Shown: positions 32,004 through 44,748, counted from the stretch's first letter. The stretch is 64,000 nucleotides of DNA from Hymenoscyphus infarciens (GCA_001414345.1 LLCB01000020.1:62001-126000); one strand, 5' to 3'. Numbers and translations are program-made. Notes: generated by a model not told the origin, from the sequence alone.

Positions 32004-34730
32004 CTGTGAGGAGGGGGGGGGGAGGAGGTTGCGAGGCAAGTTTTTAGTATGGGCCATGGGTGGTGTGGGTCATTGGGGGGTACCCATGAAGGGGGTTTAA
32101 TGCTGGGTGTTGGATGAGATGTCCATGTTATGCCTGGGGATGCTGTGGTGAGGGAGAGAAGAGTGGCGAGAGTTAGGAGTGGGAGTTTCATGGCGACTGG
32201 GGAATTTATTTTCTCTTCCTCAAGGGTTATGATAAATGAAGAGAGGAGACCATAAAACACGCGCGATGAGAGCTATTCGGGGAACTTTATCAGAGGTATA
32301 TGCTTTCTAAAGCGATTGCTTATATTGACACTTGAAGTGGGATCGTGGCACAATTGCCGTAACGAACTCGCTGGAGAGGGATTGGGGGCGGTGCAAGTTT
32401 GAAATTTGAAGACGTCAAAAATTTTAGGTTATTGTGTATGCTAGTTGGCACATCGAAAAAAGCATGTCTAATAAGCGCGAGCTTATGTGTTATAGTCTGT
32501 TATTGGGTTACTTCAATGTTGAGTAATGGCACATTTAGAAATGACCAGCGGGTTTAAGCGAGGGGTCGAACCGAGCTTCCATGGTAATGTTTCCCATTAC
32601 TCGACAAAGAAGTACGAAGTCTTTTAAACTGGAATATGGCGCCAAAAAAGGGGAAGTGTAAGATAAATGCGACGATATTCCCTAGGAAAATCGTGCTATG
32701 CAGCGAGCTGCCACCATGATCACTTTTCGCTAGTGTCTACTCGCACGATAAACACGTGTGCTGCCGTTGTTTTTACATCCACGCTTAGCCTCGAGAGACC
32801 TCGATTAAGTATCTCACGCTACCTTCGCGAATAAAGTCCTTAGGTTTTAGAAGCCCGTGTAGTTGATAATTACTAGAGAGTTATCTATTTTAGTAAACTT
32901 TACTCGTACGAAGGTAATAGAAATAAAGCTATTAGAAATTAGTTATTAATTCAACGTAGTATTGTTTTTCTATTACGATAAGAGAATATATAAAGTAGGA
33001 TTAGAATATAAACTAGGAAAGAAAGTATCGTAATACGTAAAATGTTAGCTTCGTCTTCTAGAGGCTCTAAGAGGTATTGAAGAATAGATATCTAGCGATA
33101 AGCTCGTTAAGTGAATAGGTTCTTAAGATATAATAAGAACTTACGATGAACTAGCCAAAGATCAAGGCACTGGACCAACGAGAGATTTACTTAAGACTTC
33201 TGCGAAAAAATAGCAAACTTTGAAAATGCCGCCTTTTATGTCACTGCTAGCAATGATACCTGTCGAGACCATAGTATAGCTCTAAAAAGCTAGACCTTAT
33301 ACTTATTTATCAGTAAAATAAGTATAAAGACTATATATTTTAATATAAAACAACCTAATTCGAAATTCTATATAACTAGTATCTATAAACTAGATTAGAG
33401 GCTCCTTGCTATCCGAGGCAAAGAACGAAACAATAACACTTCTACCAACCAAGTTGGAGTGCCTTCCTCCTACCCAAATCTGAAGTTCATAAACAAGTTT
33501 CTCAAAGAGCAACCAGTGAGACATTCTATGAATCGACGCATAAGAAGCGACCCCAAAAAAAACCCACCACAAACACCACAAAAAAGAAAAGAAAACACCA
33601 GCAAAAACTCAACCCCCCGAGCGCGGCGAACCGCGGAACCGGGAAAGGCCCCCTTCCCCCCTACAGGAATGGGTCAGAGGAAAAGCCGTAGCTTTTATCC
33701 GTAACAATGTTCTACGGTGATAGAACCTTGATTAGCTCGGGCGTGAGAGAGACTAATTTTTTCGAGAGGAGGTCCGCGGGAGGGGGGGAACAGTTACGTC
33801 AACCAGGTGAGGAATCATCCCATAACTGACTAGAACAGGCGGCTAAGTATCCAGTTTTCGGGAAAGGGATGGTGTTGTTTGGGATTATGGAGGGAATTTT
33901 GGAATTTTGGTTTGTTTGTTGTTTGGAATTTGTGGGGCTAGGCTGGTAAGCGAGGGGAGGGGTGGGAGGAAGGGGTTGGTTGGTGGGTTCCGTGTATAGC
34001 CCGTGGTTACTACTAGCGTGTTGTGCTGAAGTTGCGTGTGGCCATGATGAGTGAGGGAGTTTCGCAGTAGTAATGTTCCTATTGGTTTACAAAGGATCAT
34101 CAACGGGAGAGAAGCGCATTCAATGTAATGTGTGCCAAGGGAGAAACTAGTAGCGAAGAACTCGAGAGCTTGATCATAGCTAGTTTCACGGAAGAGGGAA
34201 CTATACTAATTCGTACATGGATTTGTCTTAGGCCAAAAATGTAGCTCTCTGTGCTGGCAGAATTTTTAAGACTATTATGGTTGAAATGTTGACTTTTACG
34301 CCATAATATGAGTTCAGAAAAGAGTTCCTGATTTCAGTATACTCAAACTCATTAGAGATGTACTCTTGCTGTCAAGAGAAAAGTAGTGTAAAGTACTAAA
34401 TGACATTCTGCTGTAGTTCTCATCTCATCGTCAATCTGCGGCTCCCCCAATCCTTCATACTCGCATCCTCGCCGTGTTGTAAGAGTACATATCTTCATCC
34501 TTCGTCGCCGAGTGGTGGAAAGTTATAGAAGTGCATACTCGGTCGTAGTCTTAGCAGTGTGTCTGTTGCGTCGCGTTCACGGCATATCCATATCCCGAAA
34601 TGAAAAGAAAGGAAAAGGGCATCATCCATAATCCAACAAATCCACCACGCATCCCTCAACCAACCACACAATGCACAATCCAGAATATAACCAACTTTCC
34701 ACAATATCCTCCTTAAAATCCACAACCCCA
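32004..34730. other. Gene-poor region with a RIP-like AT-rich island
   Basis: 32861-33370 is AT-rich and poor in CA/TG, like the transposon blocks, and is probably a short repeat remnant. The rest shows no gene. 33540-33660 is A- and C-rich and makes low-complexity frames. 33885-34103 and 34495-34731 have short frames with no motif. Confidence 0.5.
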
Positions 34731-35348
34731 TCAGCCTCTCCCAACCTCCTCCTTTAAAGTCCGAATCTTCTCTCTAATCCCCACAAGCCAAAGATTCAAC
34801 GCAAGATGCTGCTCCTTCATCTCAGAAACAATACCCATAGCCTGAACAAAGATCTCCAATTTCTCCCCAACATCTCCATGTCCCCCCTTCTTTGCACGAG
34901 CCTTTCCATTCCCTCCCTTCCCCATTGTTTCAAATGCATCATCGCCTGCTCTTCGTACCTCATCACCCCCTCTTCCCTTAACAGTTCCCCCCCGTCCCTC
35001 AGACCTATAAGTCTGTGTTTGCTCAATCTCCACATCCCCCAGCACCAAAACAACAGTACTCAACAGGCCCTCCAGATCGGCGCTAGCAATCGAGGCTAGT
35101 TCCACACCGAGGATTTCGGCGAGCGATTCGAGATGCGATTTCATGGTTGACTTGTGGGTTGTCATGTGCGTGCTGAATTCTTGCTCGAGGGTTTGTATGG
35201 ATTCATCGTTTTCTGTGGCCTGTGGTGGAGGGTCTTGGAGTGGGTTGATTGGGAGGGCGTGGATGGGTGTTTGTTTGTTTTGTTGGGCGAGGATGGTGGG
35301 GAGGAAGGCGGTGGCGAGGAGGAGGAGAGGGAGTGTGGGGATGTACAT
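34731..35348 (-). CDS. Predicted small secreted protein, function unknown
   Basis: Single exon, 205 aa, ATG at 35348. A clear signal peptide, MYIPTLPLLLLATAFLPTILAQ, is cut near residue 21-22. The mature part has an acidic helical stretch (LEQEFSTHMTTHKSTMKSHLESLAEILGVELASIASADLEG, about 53-95), a Gly/Arg/Lys-rich middle (GRGGTVKGRGGDE, GKGGNGKARAKKGG), and a C-terminal amphipathic helix (KLEIFVQAMGIVSEMKEQH). It has no Cys after the signal region, unlike most small secreted effectors. No family recognised. The frame is GC-rich and shares its DNA with long frames on the opposite strand, so coding status rests mainly on the signal peptide and start context. Confidence 0.5.
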   Translation of the reverse strand: MYIPTLPLLLLATAFLPTILAQQNKQTPIHALPINPLQDPPPQATENDESIQTLEQEFSTHMTTHKSTMKSHLESLAEILGVELASIASADLEGLLSTVVLVLGDVEIEQTQTYRSEGRGGTVKGRGGDEVRRAGDDAFETMGKGGNGKARAKKGGHGDVGEKLEIFVQAMGIVSEMKEQHLALNLWLVGIREKIRTLKEEVGRG

Positions 35349-36437
35349 TTTGCTGATGGGTGGTGTTGTACAGAAAATCTTGGGGGTGGTAATCTAACGA
35401 CGAGGCGGGCTGTGTATCGTGAATGTGCGAGTGGTGTTGATGTTGTGTGGTCGCTGGAGTGGAAGTGACGAGCTCTGATGTAGTCGTGAACCTCACCCCT
35501 GAGATCGATGTCGACAATTCCTCGTGCGATGTTGCTCGTGCTAGAAAGCAGACCTGGAAGGCGTCTCGGTAGCAAGTCTTTTAATTGCGATTGCTCCTGG
35601 AAACGCGTTAGGTCGTCACGAACCCTCAAGCTGGTGAGAATGAGGTGAATGCGTACTTGCTGTTGACCTGCGCCTTGACAATTTACTCCTGCGGGTTACG
35701 AGTAGCAAGCTAGCATACAAGAAGCTTTCAATGAGGCTCGATGATCGATCGTTCAAAGTTCTGGGCGGAAAATGTGGTGTGGCGCCTCGATCTTGAGTTT
35801 CGTGGTTGGTGTTGAATAGGCGATGATGTCTTGGGACCCTCAAGAACTATGAGAAATATGTATGCCCTATGTTAGCGTTGCGGCTCCGCCTCAATTGAAT
35901 TTGCAATCGCATAACAGTGATGTATTGGGATTCACCGTTGTAATGGCTCTGGTATCTCTTCTCCCTATTCACTTTACGAATGTCACGTGTTTCTTTGTTA
36001 TTGCCCCGAGGTGAGGTCGCTTCCGCAAGCGGGAGCCGTGGTTCGACAATAGTGAAAAGGAACACACTGAACATACCACCAACCAGGGTGAGGCTTCTCA
36101 AGGGGGTGTGACTTGTAACTCACAACAGAATGATGTCAAAAAATCCCACCATCCCATCCCATCCTCGTCCATCTACTACAACCCACTCTGTCGTTGTCAT
36201 AAAGTCACTATTAAGCAAGAATCCAAAGAACCCGGGAATGAAATCGAAGAAATGAAATTAAACCAAACTACACTAAAAATTTTTGTTATATCACCTAACC
36301 AAAGAAATACCAAAGCGCCATTAAATAAAAATCCCACCTCCCACCAAAAGGAGAGAAAAAACCGGGGGTATCTCAAAGAAAAGAAAAATCACCCTCTTCC
36401 CTTCCCCCCCTAAACCCCCTCACTCCATTTAAGATTT
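35349..36437. other. Intergenic region
   Basis: No gene recognised. The minus frames 35162-35629, 35616-35843 and 35847-36101 overlap in different frames and have no family pattern. 36110-36420 is A/C-rich and contains the 3' flank of the F-box gene. Confidence 0.5.
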
Positions 36438-38846
36438 TCAAAACAACAACCCAACATCCACCCCCCTCCACCGTCCTCTCTCCATATGCCTCCACCGATC
36501 CTTCTCCTTCTTCCCCGCCATCCCAACCCGTCCCCCTAAATCCAAATTCCAAGCCCCCGTACACCCATCCCCTCCTCTCTCCTCCTGCTCAAGCAGCGCC
36601 TCAACACCCATAATCGCCTCATCGCTCCCCTCCAAATCCGGCTTCAGAGTATAAGAGATCTTACTCTGCGTTTGTCCCAAGAACCCACCTAAAGCGCGAC
36701 GTTGGACGAAATTCCCGTCTTCGTCCCAGGTTATGAGGTGGAATTGGGGTTTCAACTTTGCGGCTTCGATGCGTAGTTGGGCCATTCGACGGGATAGGGC
36801 GAGGGGGGTTTTTCCTTGGACTGGGTCGGTGGTGGTGGAGGAGGAGGAAGAGGAGCGGGAGGAGAGGGAGAGGGAGAAGGTTGAGCGGGTGGGGGATTTT
36901 AGGTTTGAGGATGTGGAGCCGGAGTAACTGTGATTTGAACCGAATACAGATCTTGTTGGTGATGAGAGGAGGGGCATACTTTGCGAGGAGGGGAGACCGC
37001 CCTGGCCGCCTCCTAGGTTGCGGTATTTGTCGCCGGGGAGTTCGATTTTGTCGATTGGTTTGCAGAGTTTTTGGAGGGAGCCTTCGAAGTCGGTGGGTGC
37101 TCGGAGGGTTTTGAGGGAGGGGAAACCGGAGTGGGAAATGGATTTTGAGAGGATTTCGGTGGCTTTGTCGTCTTCCGGGGAGGTGAACTCCCAGTGTATG
37201 TATTCTACTGTTGAGGATGCTAGATAAGGGTAGAGAAATATATCGACGGGTGGTGGAGATGTGGCTTGTGAGATTGTGAAGTGGGTGAGATTTTGGATAT
37301 GTGAGAATATTCGAGCCAAGACTGGGAGGGAGTTTAGGGATAGTGAAATCAGGGATAAAGATAGCAGTTTTTCTGTCCTTGAGTGGGATGAGAAATATGA
37401 TATTCCGTCGTCAGTCAACCCTGGGAGATTTTCCAGCCGCAAGGATTTCAGAGATGGTAATAATTTCAAGGTTTCGTCGTTGAAGGATGTTGCTGGGAAT
37501 GAGGAAACGTGTAAATTCTCTAGAGAGGGTAGAGAATTAAACACATCGGTGAACAATGGCGAGTTAATCATCCCATCTGGATTGCAATGCATAACCAAAG
37601 TTTGAAGTTTCGACCAATTGCTGTGGAAATTGAGAAATTCGAAGCACTGCTCTGCTGGTAGAGGGCTGGGTACGAATTCCGGTTTACTACATTCCTCCTC
37701 TGACATTCGCAATCGTGGTTGAGGTTGAGAAGAATTGCCCGAGATAATCCAAACGCGTTCCACCAACTTCCGCCTCGTCGATAAAGCGTGTACTAATTTT
37801 GAAAATTCGTGCTCGTATGTAGTGTAAAATCCTGGTAGTCGCTCCAAATTTGGACATGCCATAATCACCGAAGCAACAAGATCCCTATACTCCTCCTCCT
37901 TTCCACCTTTTGCTGCTTCCGGTATCGCGGGAACCTTGAGAGATTTGACATATTCGGCGAGATCTGGTCGAGCCTGAAGCGTCCTCGAAAGTAATCTGAG
38001 TCGTGTCCCATATTTTATCTTGAACCTCTTTTTGATGTGTAAAGTCGAATCGTTTCCAACAAGTTGAATATCCTCATACAAAAGGCTCCTCGCTGCACTC
38101 CACCATTTTTTACAACTCGATCCAACCGAAACGAGATCTCGCATGTAACATGTCGAACAACTGAGACTTGCTGGACCTAAATGCGATGTTTTCAATTCCG
38201 TCAAAATATTCAGCAGTATCTCCTCCGGCAATCTTTGAAATCCTTCTCCTGCAATTCGTGGTTGGTATTTCTTTCCAAATGCGAGTGTTGTTGGACTCGA
38301 AGGGGCCGAACTCAATTTCTGCGGGGTCATCATTTGTCGCTTTCCCTCGACATTTCGAGGGAACGACTCCCTGAAATATCCTCGAAATGGACCGGGTTGG
38401 GCCATTGAAGAGTGCAAATCATCGGTCGAGTTCGAAATCGACGAAGCCGGACTGATGTAATTCAATTCGTAGTCGATAGAAGAAGAGCTTATGCTCAATG
38501 GACTTTTGTGCCTGGACTCGCAACTTGACCTGGTACTAATACTGGCAGAGGATGCAGGCCGGGGTTGCATTAAAGGATCCATGCTCGGAGAAAGACCCCA
38601 GGGAAGGAAGGGAGGAGTTTGAGAGAACCCCGGCTGGATTGTTTGGGAACTGGGAGAATATATAGGATAAGAGGCCACAGACTTGTGTTTGGGTGTAAAC
38701 TGAGTGGTTGGTAGAGAGGCGCGCGCGGAGCGAGTTTTGATATCTTGGTCGCTGTACCTACGAGCCGTCCTTGCAGTAGCAGCAGCAGTAGCAGTAGCTT
38801 TCACCCTCTGCTGGTCCTCACTCCCCGCACCGAATTGCTCCTGCAA
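36438..38846 (-). CDS. F-box protein with leucine-rich C-terminal region
   Basis: The frame is open over 802 codons, but 38846 is a TTG. The first in-frame ATG is at 38582 (codon 89), and the frame is open upstream to about 38955 with a CCTAG acceptor-like site there. So either an upstream exon exists or the protein starts at 38582 (714 aa). The N-terminus is Ser/Pro-rich. The F-box is about residues 205-250 (FQRLPEEILLNILTEL ... CKKWWSAARSLLYEDI). Next come irregular leucine-rich units (LPSLENLHVSSF, LKLLPSLKSLRLENLPGLTD, LLSLSLISLSLNSLPVLARI). The C-terminus is conserved-looking (FHLITWDEDGNFVQRRALGG). Expected role: substrate adaptor of an SCF ubiquitin ligase; the substrate is unknown. 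Confidence 0.8.
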   Translation of the reverse strand: MQEQFGAGSEDQQRVKATATAAATARTARRYSDQDIKTRSARASLPTTQFTPKHKSVASYPIYSPSSQTIQPGFSQTPPFLPWGLSPSMDPLMQPRPASSASISTRSSCESRHKSPLSISSSSIDYELNYISPASSISNSTDDLHSSMAQPGPFRGYFRESFPRNVEGKRQMMTPQKLSSAPSSPTTLAFGKKYQPRIAGEGFQRLPEEILLNILTELKTSHLGPASLSCSTCYMRDLVSVGSSCKKWWSAARSLLYEDIQLVGNDSTLHIKKRFKIKYGTRLRLLSRTLQARPDLAEYVKSLKVPAIPEAAKGGKEEEYRDLVASVIMACPNLERLPGFYTTYEHEFSKLVHALSTRRKLVERVWIISGNSSQPQPRLRMSEEECSKPEFVPSPLPAEQCFEFLNFHSNWSKLQTLVMHCNPDGMINSPLFTDVFNSLPSLENLHVSSFPATSFNDETLKLLPSLKSLRLENLPGLTDDGISYFSSHSRTEKLLSLSLISLSLNSLPVLARIFSHIQNLTHFTISQATSPPPVDIFLYPYLASSTVEYIHWEFTSPEDDKATEILSKSISHSGFPSLKTLRAPTDFEGSLQKLCKPIDKIELPGDKYRNLGGGQGGLPSSQSMPLLSSPTRSVFGSNHSYSGSTSSNLKSPTRSTFSLSLSSRSSSSSSTTTDPVQGKTPLALSRRMAQLRIEAAKLKPQFHLITWDEDGNFVQRRALGGFLGQTQSKISYTLKPDLEGSDEAIMGVEALLEQEERGGDGCTGAWNLDLGGRVGMAGKKEKDRWRHMERGRWRGVDVGLLF

Positions 38847-40504
38847 TCTATCGACGGACCAGAAATCCTTGGGGAAATTGAGAGAAGGTAGTCTGAAGGT
38901 TTGGGAAGTTGCAAAGGGAGAGGAACTGCGGGGATGGGACCATGATACGTCAGTCTAGGCTACCCACTCGTGTTCATCAATAGCAGAAATAAGCAGCGCG
39001 ATTCAGAGTGATGACAGTGATCTACTGTCGTTCCTCATTCGGAAAATCTGGGGCCAACAGGGGTAACTAAGACGCCATTTTCAGACGGACCCCCCCTATG
39101 ATACCGCATCGCAGACGCCCTGAGGCGGAATGAAATGGTTTTCAGTGGGTGCTGGCATTCCAAATTGTGTGGGGTTTGGGAGGGATTTGGGGGGTGAGGG
39201 GGTATTGACCGTAAGGAGGAAGTGGAAATTAAACCTGCAGCATGCAGCGGCTAAGGGGCAGCGCACAGGATTCGATAGGCAGCGCAACACCATGACCTTA
39301 GGACAAGGCTGGTGGGCACGCCAACAGGGTCGCAATGCAATCAGTGCAACGCCCCGTATCGCACGCTATTCTGGTGCTAATCTGGGTGCTTGCACCAGAA
39401 TTTGCCGACGGAAGCGATGAGGAAAAGGGAGATCAAGCAAGATGAAGACCGCAGAATCGGATGTCAGATGATCAAAACTCGTGCCGAAGGATTCTCATCT
39501 GTTCCGTGTGTACTCGAGTACTTTTGGTACTCCATGTCCAAGACGAAATCCCTTCGTACCACTTGTACGTACAGAAACATATTCAAAGCAACGCAAGGAC
39601 AGCAGGAGTGGGTGGCAGCAAAGCAGTACAACAAGACACCACGCCATCGAGGGAGTACAAATCATCTGCGCGTAACCTTACGTACCTCGAATGGGGATTA
39701 TCAGAAGAAGCGCTGGATGATAAACCACAGCAATCGATTAAGCCCATGCCCATGTTGGCCATTAAGCCCATATTGGCGCTGGGTCGACGAGGGCGCCCGC
39801 CCACAGCGTCTAGCGGGGAGAGATATCTTCGGTCTTGGTGTACTAGTAAGGGACTGCTGGATGACCAATTCATGGTGCTGTTGATCGTGTTGCTGCTTCT
39901 CTCCAATCTTCTCCTTTACAATCCTCATCGGCTTCCTCTTCCTAGCAAACTCCTGCTCTTCCTGAAGTCGATGCGATGCCAATTGCTCCTCCAAACTGCA
40001 CAGCCCAGCCCGGCCAACCCAACCGAACAAAGAAGCGACAAAGCGACTTTTCTCAGCAGCAACTCGCAACGAAGAGCATATTATCTTTCGTAATAAAGAA
40101 AAGACGAGGTAAATGTAACATGGATTGTATCGTTGAGCATCCTTCGATCCGGTGGTTCAGAAGACTGTCGAAAGGCAGCTTCTACACTTCTTATATTGCG
40201 TGAGTGCCTTTAGGCGTCGCGGCCGAGCTTTCACCCCACCACGCCTCCAGGCACATCGCAGCACAGCTCAGCTCAGCACAGCTCTGCACAGCTCTGCAGC
40301 AGCACCAAAGGCGTGCGAAGGCGGGCATTGATTGATATTCGTCAGAAGTGCGAGGGGCGCAACATCGATTCCCCAGGTGGATGCTTGTATCCCCATCATT
40401 CGTCAAATATCCATCATGGCGGCTGCTCTGCATTCATCGACCATCTCAGCATCGCATCTCAGCCTTCCTCCCAAAAGCCCAAAAGCCTCCCATCGAGTCT
40501 TGAG

Positions 40505-40537
<33 letters not shown>

Positions 40538-43500
40538 GGCCTCTTCCCCTCATCTGGCATCCTTCCTTCTCCTGCAGTCGCACGCGAAGGATTCACCCTC
40601 ATCGCTCGAATTGGACGCCTCTAGTCATTCCCACCGCCACGGCTGGATGCTTATTGCTTATTGCTGTCGTCGCCAAACTTCTGTATGTACTCCGTACATC
40701 AGCAATGCCTCAACGCCTTACGGTAGGTCTCAACCCCGCCGCCCAACCCAACACCATTGCATCGCAACCCGTCCACTAGAACACGTCAACTTTCCTCTTC
40801 CCCGATAAATCGTAACCGCCCAGCCATTCCGAGTCGATCTGTCATCTGAGTGATGGCCAGCTTCGCATTATAAGTACCCAATAAAACCATTTATAAAATA
40901 ATGCGAAAGCCGGTCCCCATGACGCCATAAACCCTGTCCCGATTCATGCATTTCTACTCCATCTCACTGGATGGAAAATATCCGAAAAGGAGACCATTTC
41001 TCCTATTTCTATATCAGGGCTGAGAAAGAATAACCTACAGCCTGAAAGTTGTACAATTCCGTCTCGGGACCTCTTAAAAATCTCCGTGATCACTAGGCGA
41101 TTGGTTACCGTTCTAGTTCTACAGACTCACCAGTTCTACACACTCACCCCATCAATCCCCAAGATCTAAACATGTGGAGATCCCTTGTACCTAATCCATA
41201 TCCTCGGGAATATTGATGCCCGCCCGTCTCAAGCTGATGGAGATGATGTTTTTAATTCTTCTCATCTGAGCCTCAATTAGTGGCCTCACTCAGCATCTTG
41301 TCCCTGCGAAGCCACAACGCCATCGTCTCACCTCTTTATTTCGAGATGTCCACACGTGCGAATAATGTGGCGCTTTGCTATGCTTCTGTGCAGCCTTGGC
41401 TTACATATTGGAATTTCTAGATTGGGAAAGTCCTGTCGATGATGGGATTGGAGACCTCCTATAGGGAGATTTCTTTCTCTCTCTTGCTCAGTTCTTGGGA
41501 AATCATTATTTGTCAAGTTGAATCTGCGCTTGGACAAGACTTCGAAGTATGTATTCTCCTCTGCAAGTTCTTGGAGCCCTTCCTTGAAACTTGCTGGAAG
41601 TCTGATCTGGGAAGTCTTGAGTTACAGATGGTCTCACGGGTTCCTGGCCTTAGGGCTTAGGTTTCCCGCTTTTTTTTGCTTTTTCTACCTCTTTCAGGCA
41701 AAAGTCTCAATGCAAGGCTTCGGGGCTTGAGACAGGTGGCCTCCCTCCCGTGGCTAGAACGAGGAGCCTCTTTCCACGCCACCTTTCCGCTGCCTCGTGA
41801 GTTCGAGCTTGTTCTTTGGAGGTCCAATATTTCTCCTTGTTTATCGTCTTTTTTGATTCATGTAGTTACTTATTTAAGCACTTTGCGCTCTTTGAATTTC
41901 TTACTCTATGACTTGTTTCGTAATTTCTCTCCTCTCGAGCGTACGAAAATTATAGATGCTTTGATGTCATAGAGATTTACAAACCGTTCAACATCAAAAA
42001 AATCCCCAATCTAAGACTAGGACGAGGAAGGAGACGATGTATAAAACCCTAATGTTTTCTCGAGCGGTAATAATATTGCAGAAAGGCAAACTATAAGGAA
42101 GTCAATAGAGGATGAAAACGCCGTCTCAAAGATACTGGAACTTTCTGAGGGAGGGGGAATATGTTATATTTCGTTGCAAAAACATGCTTACGCTTCCATG
42201 GCAGCAAATTCGAGACTGCTCGAAATATTCTTTTCCAGGATATAAGAACTCGAAAAGACACTCTAGCAAGAGCTACTAGGCGAGTTAGAAGGAGATGAGA
42301 AAACCACTGAGGAAAATAAAGTTCTGAAATAACTAGAAAGAATATAGGGCATTTATTACTCTTTGAGTATCTATTACCTGTAAACTAAGGCTTGTATAAA
42401 ATAGCTAGTTGGGGTTGTATTCGACAGTGAGATGATTTTCGACAGTAAGAAAATGTTATACTGTGGTGTCTTATATAACCTAACCTTTAGAAGTCTAATA
42501 TTAGTTAGTCTTCAACTCGCGTTTGTTTTAGGTTTAAAAAAACCCCTCTATTAACTCTTTACGTGTCAGCGTGCCACTGCTCGCGAGAAAATATGAGAAG
42601 ATGGTGTAAATCAACACTTCATATCCAAACATTACTTGCGCTCTAGTCCTGGTTTTAATCGAGATTAGTCCCCTCATTACTTCGTCGGAGAAATAAGAGG
42701 TACGTCTCTCGGGCTTTACTCTGCGAACACCTCTATTTCTTGATACGACGTTGGAGACGATCAAAAGTTGGGAATCACTAGCGTTTTGGTTTTCTTAGTC
42801 GAGTTAGTACTTCTATCCTTTCTGAATACTCCGATCTGTGCCGTTCCTTGCTTTTTTAGTTATTCTGCCTTATTATATCTTGTTTGTTTTAGCCTTCCTA
42901 GTTACTTCTCTTTTATTCCGATATTTAGTAAGTCTATTCTTTCTAATTCTATATAGCTCTATTAGCCTCTTCTAGCATAGTAAGCGAGAAATGCGAGAAT
43001 AAGTTAGAATAAGCGAGGATAAGATAAATAAGATAGAATAAGTAATTTCAATAATACTTTCGTCTATAAGAGACCTCTCTAAGCTGAATACGCTATTTTA
43101 GTAGCTTAAGAGTACTCTTTACTATTCCTACTTCTATCTAGCTTACTCTTCTTTTCTAATTTCCTAGCTACTTCTATTCTTATTTTACACCTATTCTTTC
43201 TAATCTAGCCTAGGCTATAAGAGAGGTATATCCTGCCTAATTATATCCTAATAGAAGAGTATATTCTTTCTTATTAGAGGTCTAGAATAAGTAAGGCTAG
43301 GAAAGCTAAAATACTAGGAATTATAAATATTCTATATCTTATATTATTATCTCTTTTAGTATAGGAATTAGATAGGTTACTTTATAGTATAGAGTATTTA
43401 GCGTTGACGTTAATAGGCCTTAAACCGTATAGTTAGAAGAAGACTAAGAGTAATACTAAGAGTGGATTTCCGCCGATCTAAAAGAGTTAGTAGCTATTTA

Positions 43501-43977
43501 TAGAAAGGAAGTTTTCGATTTCTATGCTACCTTGACTTCGTTAACTTAATTGCTTATTTTTGTGGCACTTACCAGCTGTATTTTCACATCTCTACCATTT
43601 GGAAAACACGGGAAACCTGGAAATAAGCAAATTTACAGGATTAATAGTTAACAAGATGAGATGGACACAATGCGTTGTACTCCGAGAAAATCCCCGTTAG
43701 CTTGTGGTGAGCGGTTGATGAATTGGGGGGGGGGGTCGCTCCTTTCCCCCTTCACCTCAGCCTTAACCCGGGCGAATAATAGTTGCTCCTTCCTTCGCTG
43801 TCTCGACTAAACTTGTCTAGTAACAACAATTGAGACGAGGTAGCTAAAAGTAGAATTGAATCCTGCAATTTCCTCTCTGTGTTATGTACTTCCCATCTTT
43901 GTTAAGTTATTAAGCACTTTACCTTTAGGGGGAATTTCGTAATTGCTTATACTCCTATCAAGAACCTCATTACCTTC
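38847..43977. other. Five-kilobase gene-poor interval
   Basis: 38847-41950 has normal composition, with many short overlapping frames (39390-40093, 40332-40808, 41439-41972) but no motif, and low-complexity CAG/CTCACT tracts at 40255-40310 and 40505-40537. 41960-43560 becomes AT-rich with few CA/TG, most strongly 42960-43540, and is probably old RIP-mutated repeat DNA. A run of ten G lies near 43725-43734. Confidence 0.5.
40505..40537. repeat. (ACTCTC)5 microsatellite
   Basis: Five exact tandem units plus a partial sixth. It gives an artificial Leu-Ser repeat in one plus frame. Confidence 0.9.
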
Positions 43978-44748
43978 TCACCTCCCTTTCCTCCCCTCCA
44001 AGAACGTCCCCGCATCCAAACCCCACTCAAACTCATCCTCATCTTGAAAATAATGCGTCTCCATCCCTTTGAATCCCATCTTCGCTAAAGCCCTTCCACT
44101 CCTCACATTTGTCTTCTCTGTCTCAGCAATATATCTCCTCACCCCCATTTCCCTAATACCCCATTTCATAACCTCTTCTGCAGCCGTCCTCGCGAGTCCC
44201 TGTCCCCAATACGAGGGCGCAATACCATATCTTAACTCAATCATCTCCAAATAATCCGGAAACGCCTCTGGAGCAGCTACACCCACAAGAGATGTGGTAG
44301 TGGCATCTCGAATCCCGGCATACCCCACATATTCCAATCCTTCTAGGAATTTCTCCTCACCACCTGCAACACTGTTCATAAAAGTCGTCCATTCATCACC
44401 GTCTAAAATCCTCAACCCCGTTTCCCAACATTCCCGTCCTATATTCTCTAATTTCTCGGGAAGAAGACCAATGGCAAAATCTCCCATCCCGCGTACTTTC
44501 CAGGATTTCTCTACATCCGCTCTTTTCATCCAGGCTTCGGTTTCTTCGTCGTTCCAGTTGGTGGGAGGCCAATTCGGTCCAAAGCCCATCATGCAGAATT
44601 CTGGTGAGGCATGGACCGCGCGAAAGAGGGACCGGTACGAGAGTGTGGTTATTGCTAGTGGTGTGGGGAGTAGGATGAGGTTTCTTCCTAAGGGCGTTGG
44701 TGGGAGGAGGAGGAGGAAAGGGGTGAATTTTGGAGTTAGAGAAGTCAT
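43978..44748 (-). CDS. GNAT-family N-acetyltransferase
   Basis: Single exon, 256 aa, ATG at 44748. Residues 1-60 follow the usual start of this subfamily (GRNLILLPTPL, with the substrate-side strand). The acetyl-CoA-binding motif A is ELRYGIAPSYWGQGLARTAA (171-190), with the Q/R-x-x-G-x-A loop as GQGLA. It is followed by EEVMKWGIREMGVRRY and the motif B region ETEKTNVRSGRALAKMGFKG (the 'N..S..ll.K.GF' pattern). Fungal members of this RimJ/RimL-like type acetylate protein N-termini or small amines; the substrate here is unknown. No signal peptide. Length is normal (about 200-260 aa). Downstream neighbours are unrelated. Confidence 0.88.
   Translation of the reverse strand: MTSLTPKFTPFLLLLPPTPLGRNLILLPTPLAITTLSYRSLFRAVHASPEFCMMGFGPNWPPTNWNDEETEAWMKRADVEKSWKVRGMGDFAIGLLPEKLENIGRECWETGLRILDGDEWTTFMNSVAGGEEKFLEGLEYVGYAGIRDATTTSLVGVAAPEAFPDYLEMIELRYGIAPSYWGQGLARTAAEEVMKWGIREMGVRRYIAETEKTNVRSGRALAKMGFKGMETHYFQDEDEFEWGLDAGTFLEGRKGR

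Noticed and set aside
32570..32610. tRNA-like GGTCGAACC near 32564-32574
   Set aside because: No A-box or cloverleaf partner strands upstream.
39390..40808. Plus frames 39461-40093 and 40332-40808
   Set aside because: The first overlaps equally long minus frames and has no motif. The second depends on the ACTCTC microsatellite and the ATG at 40416 without any recognisable domain.
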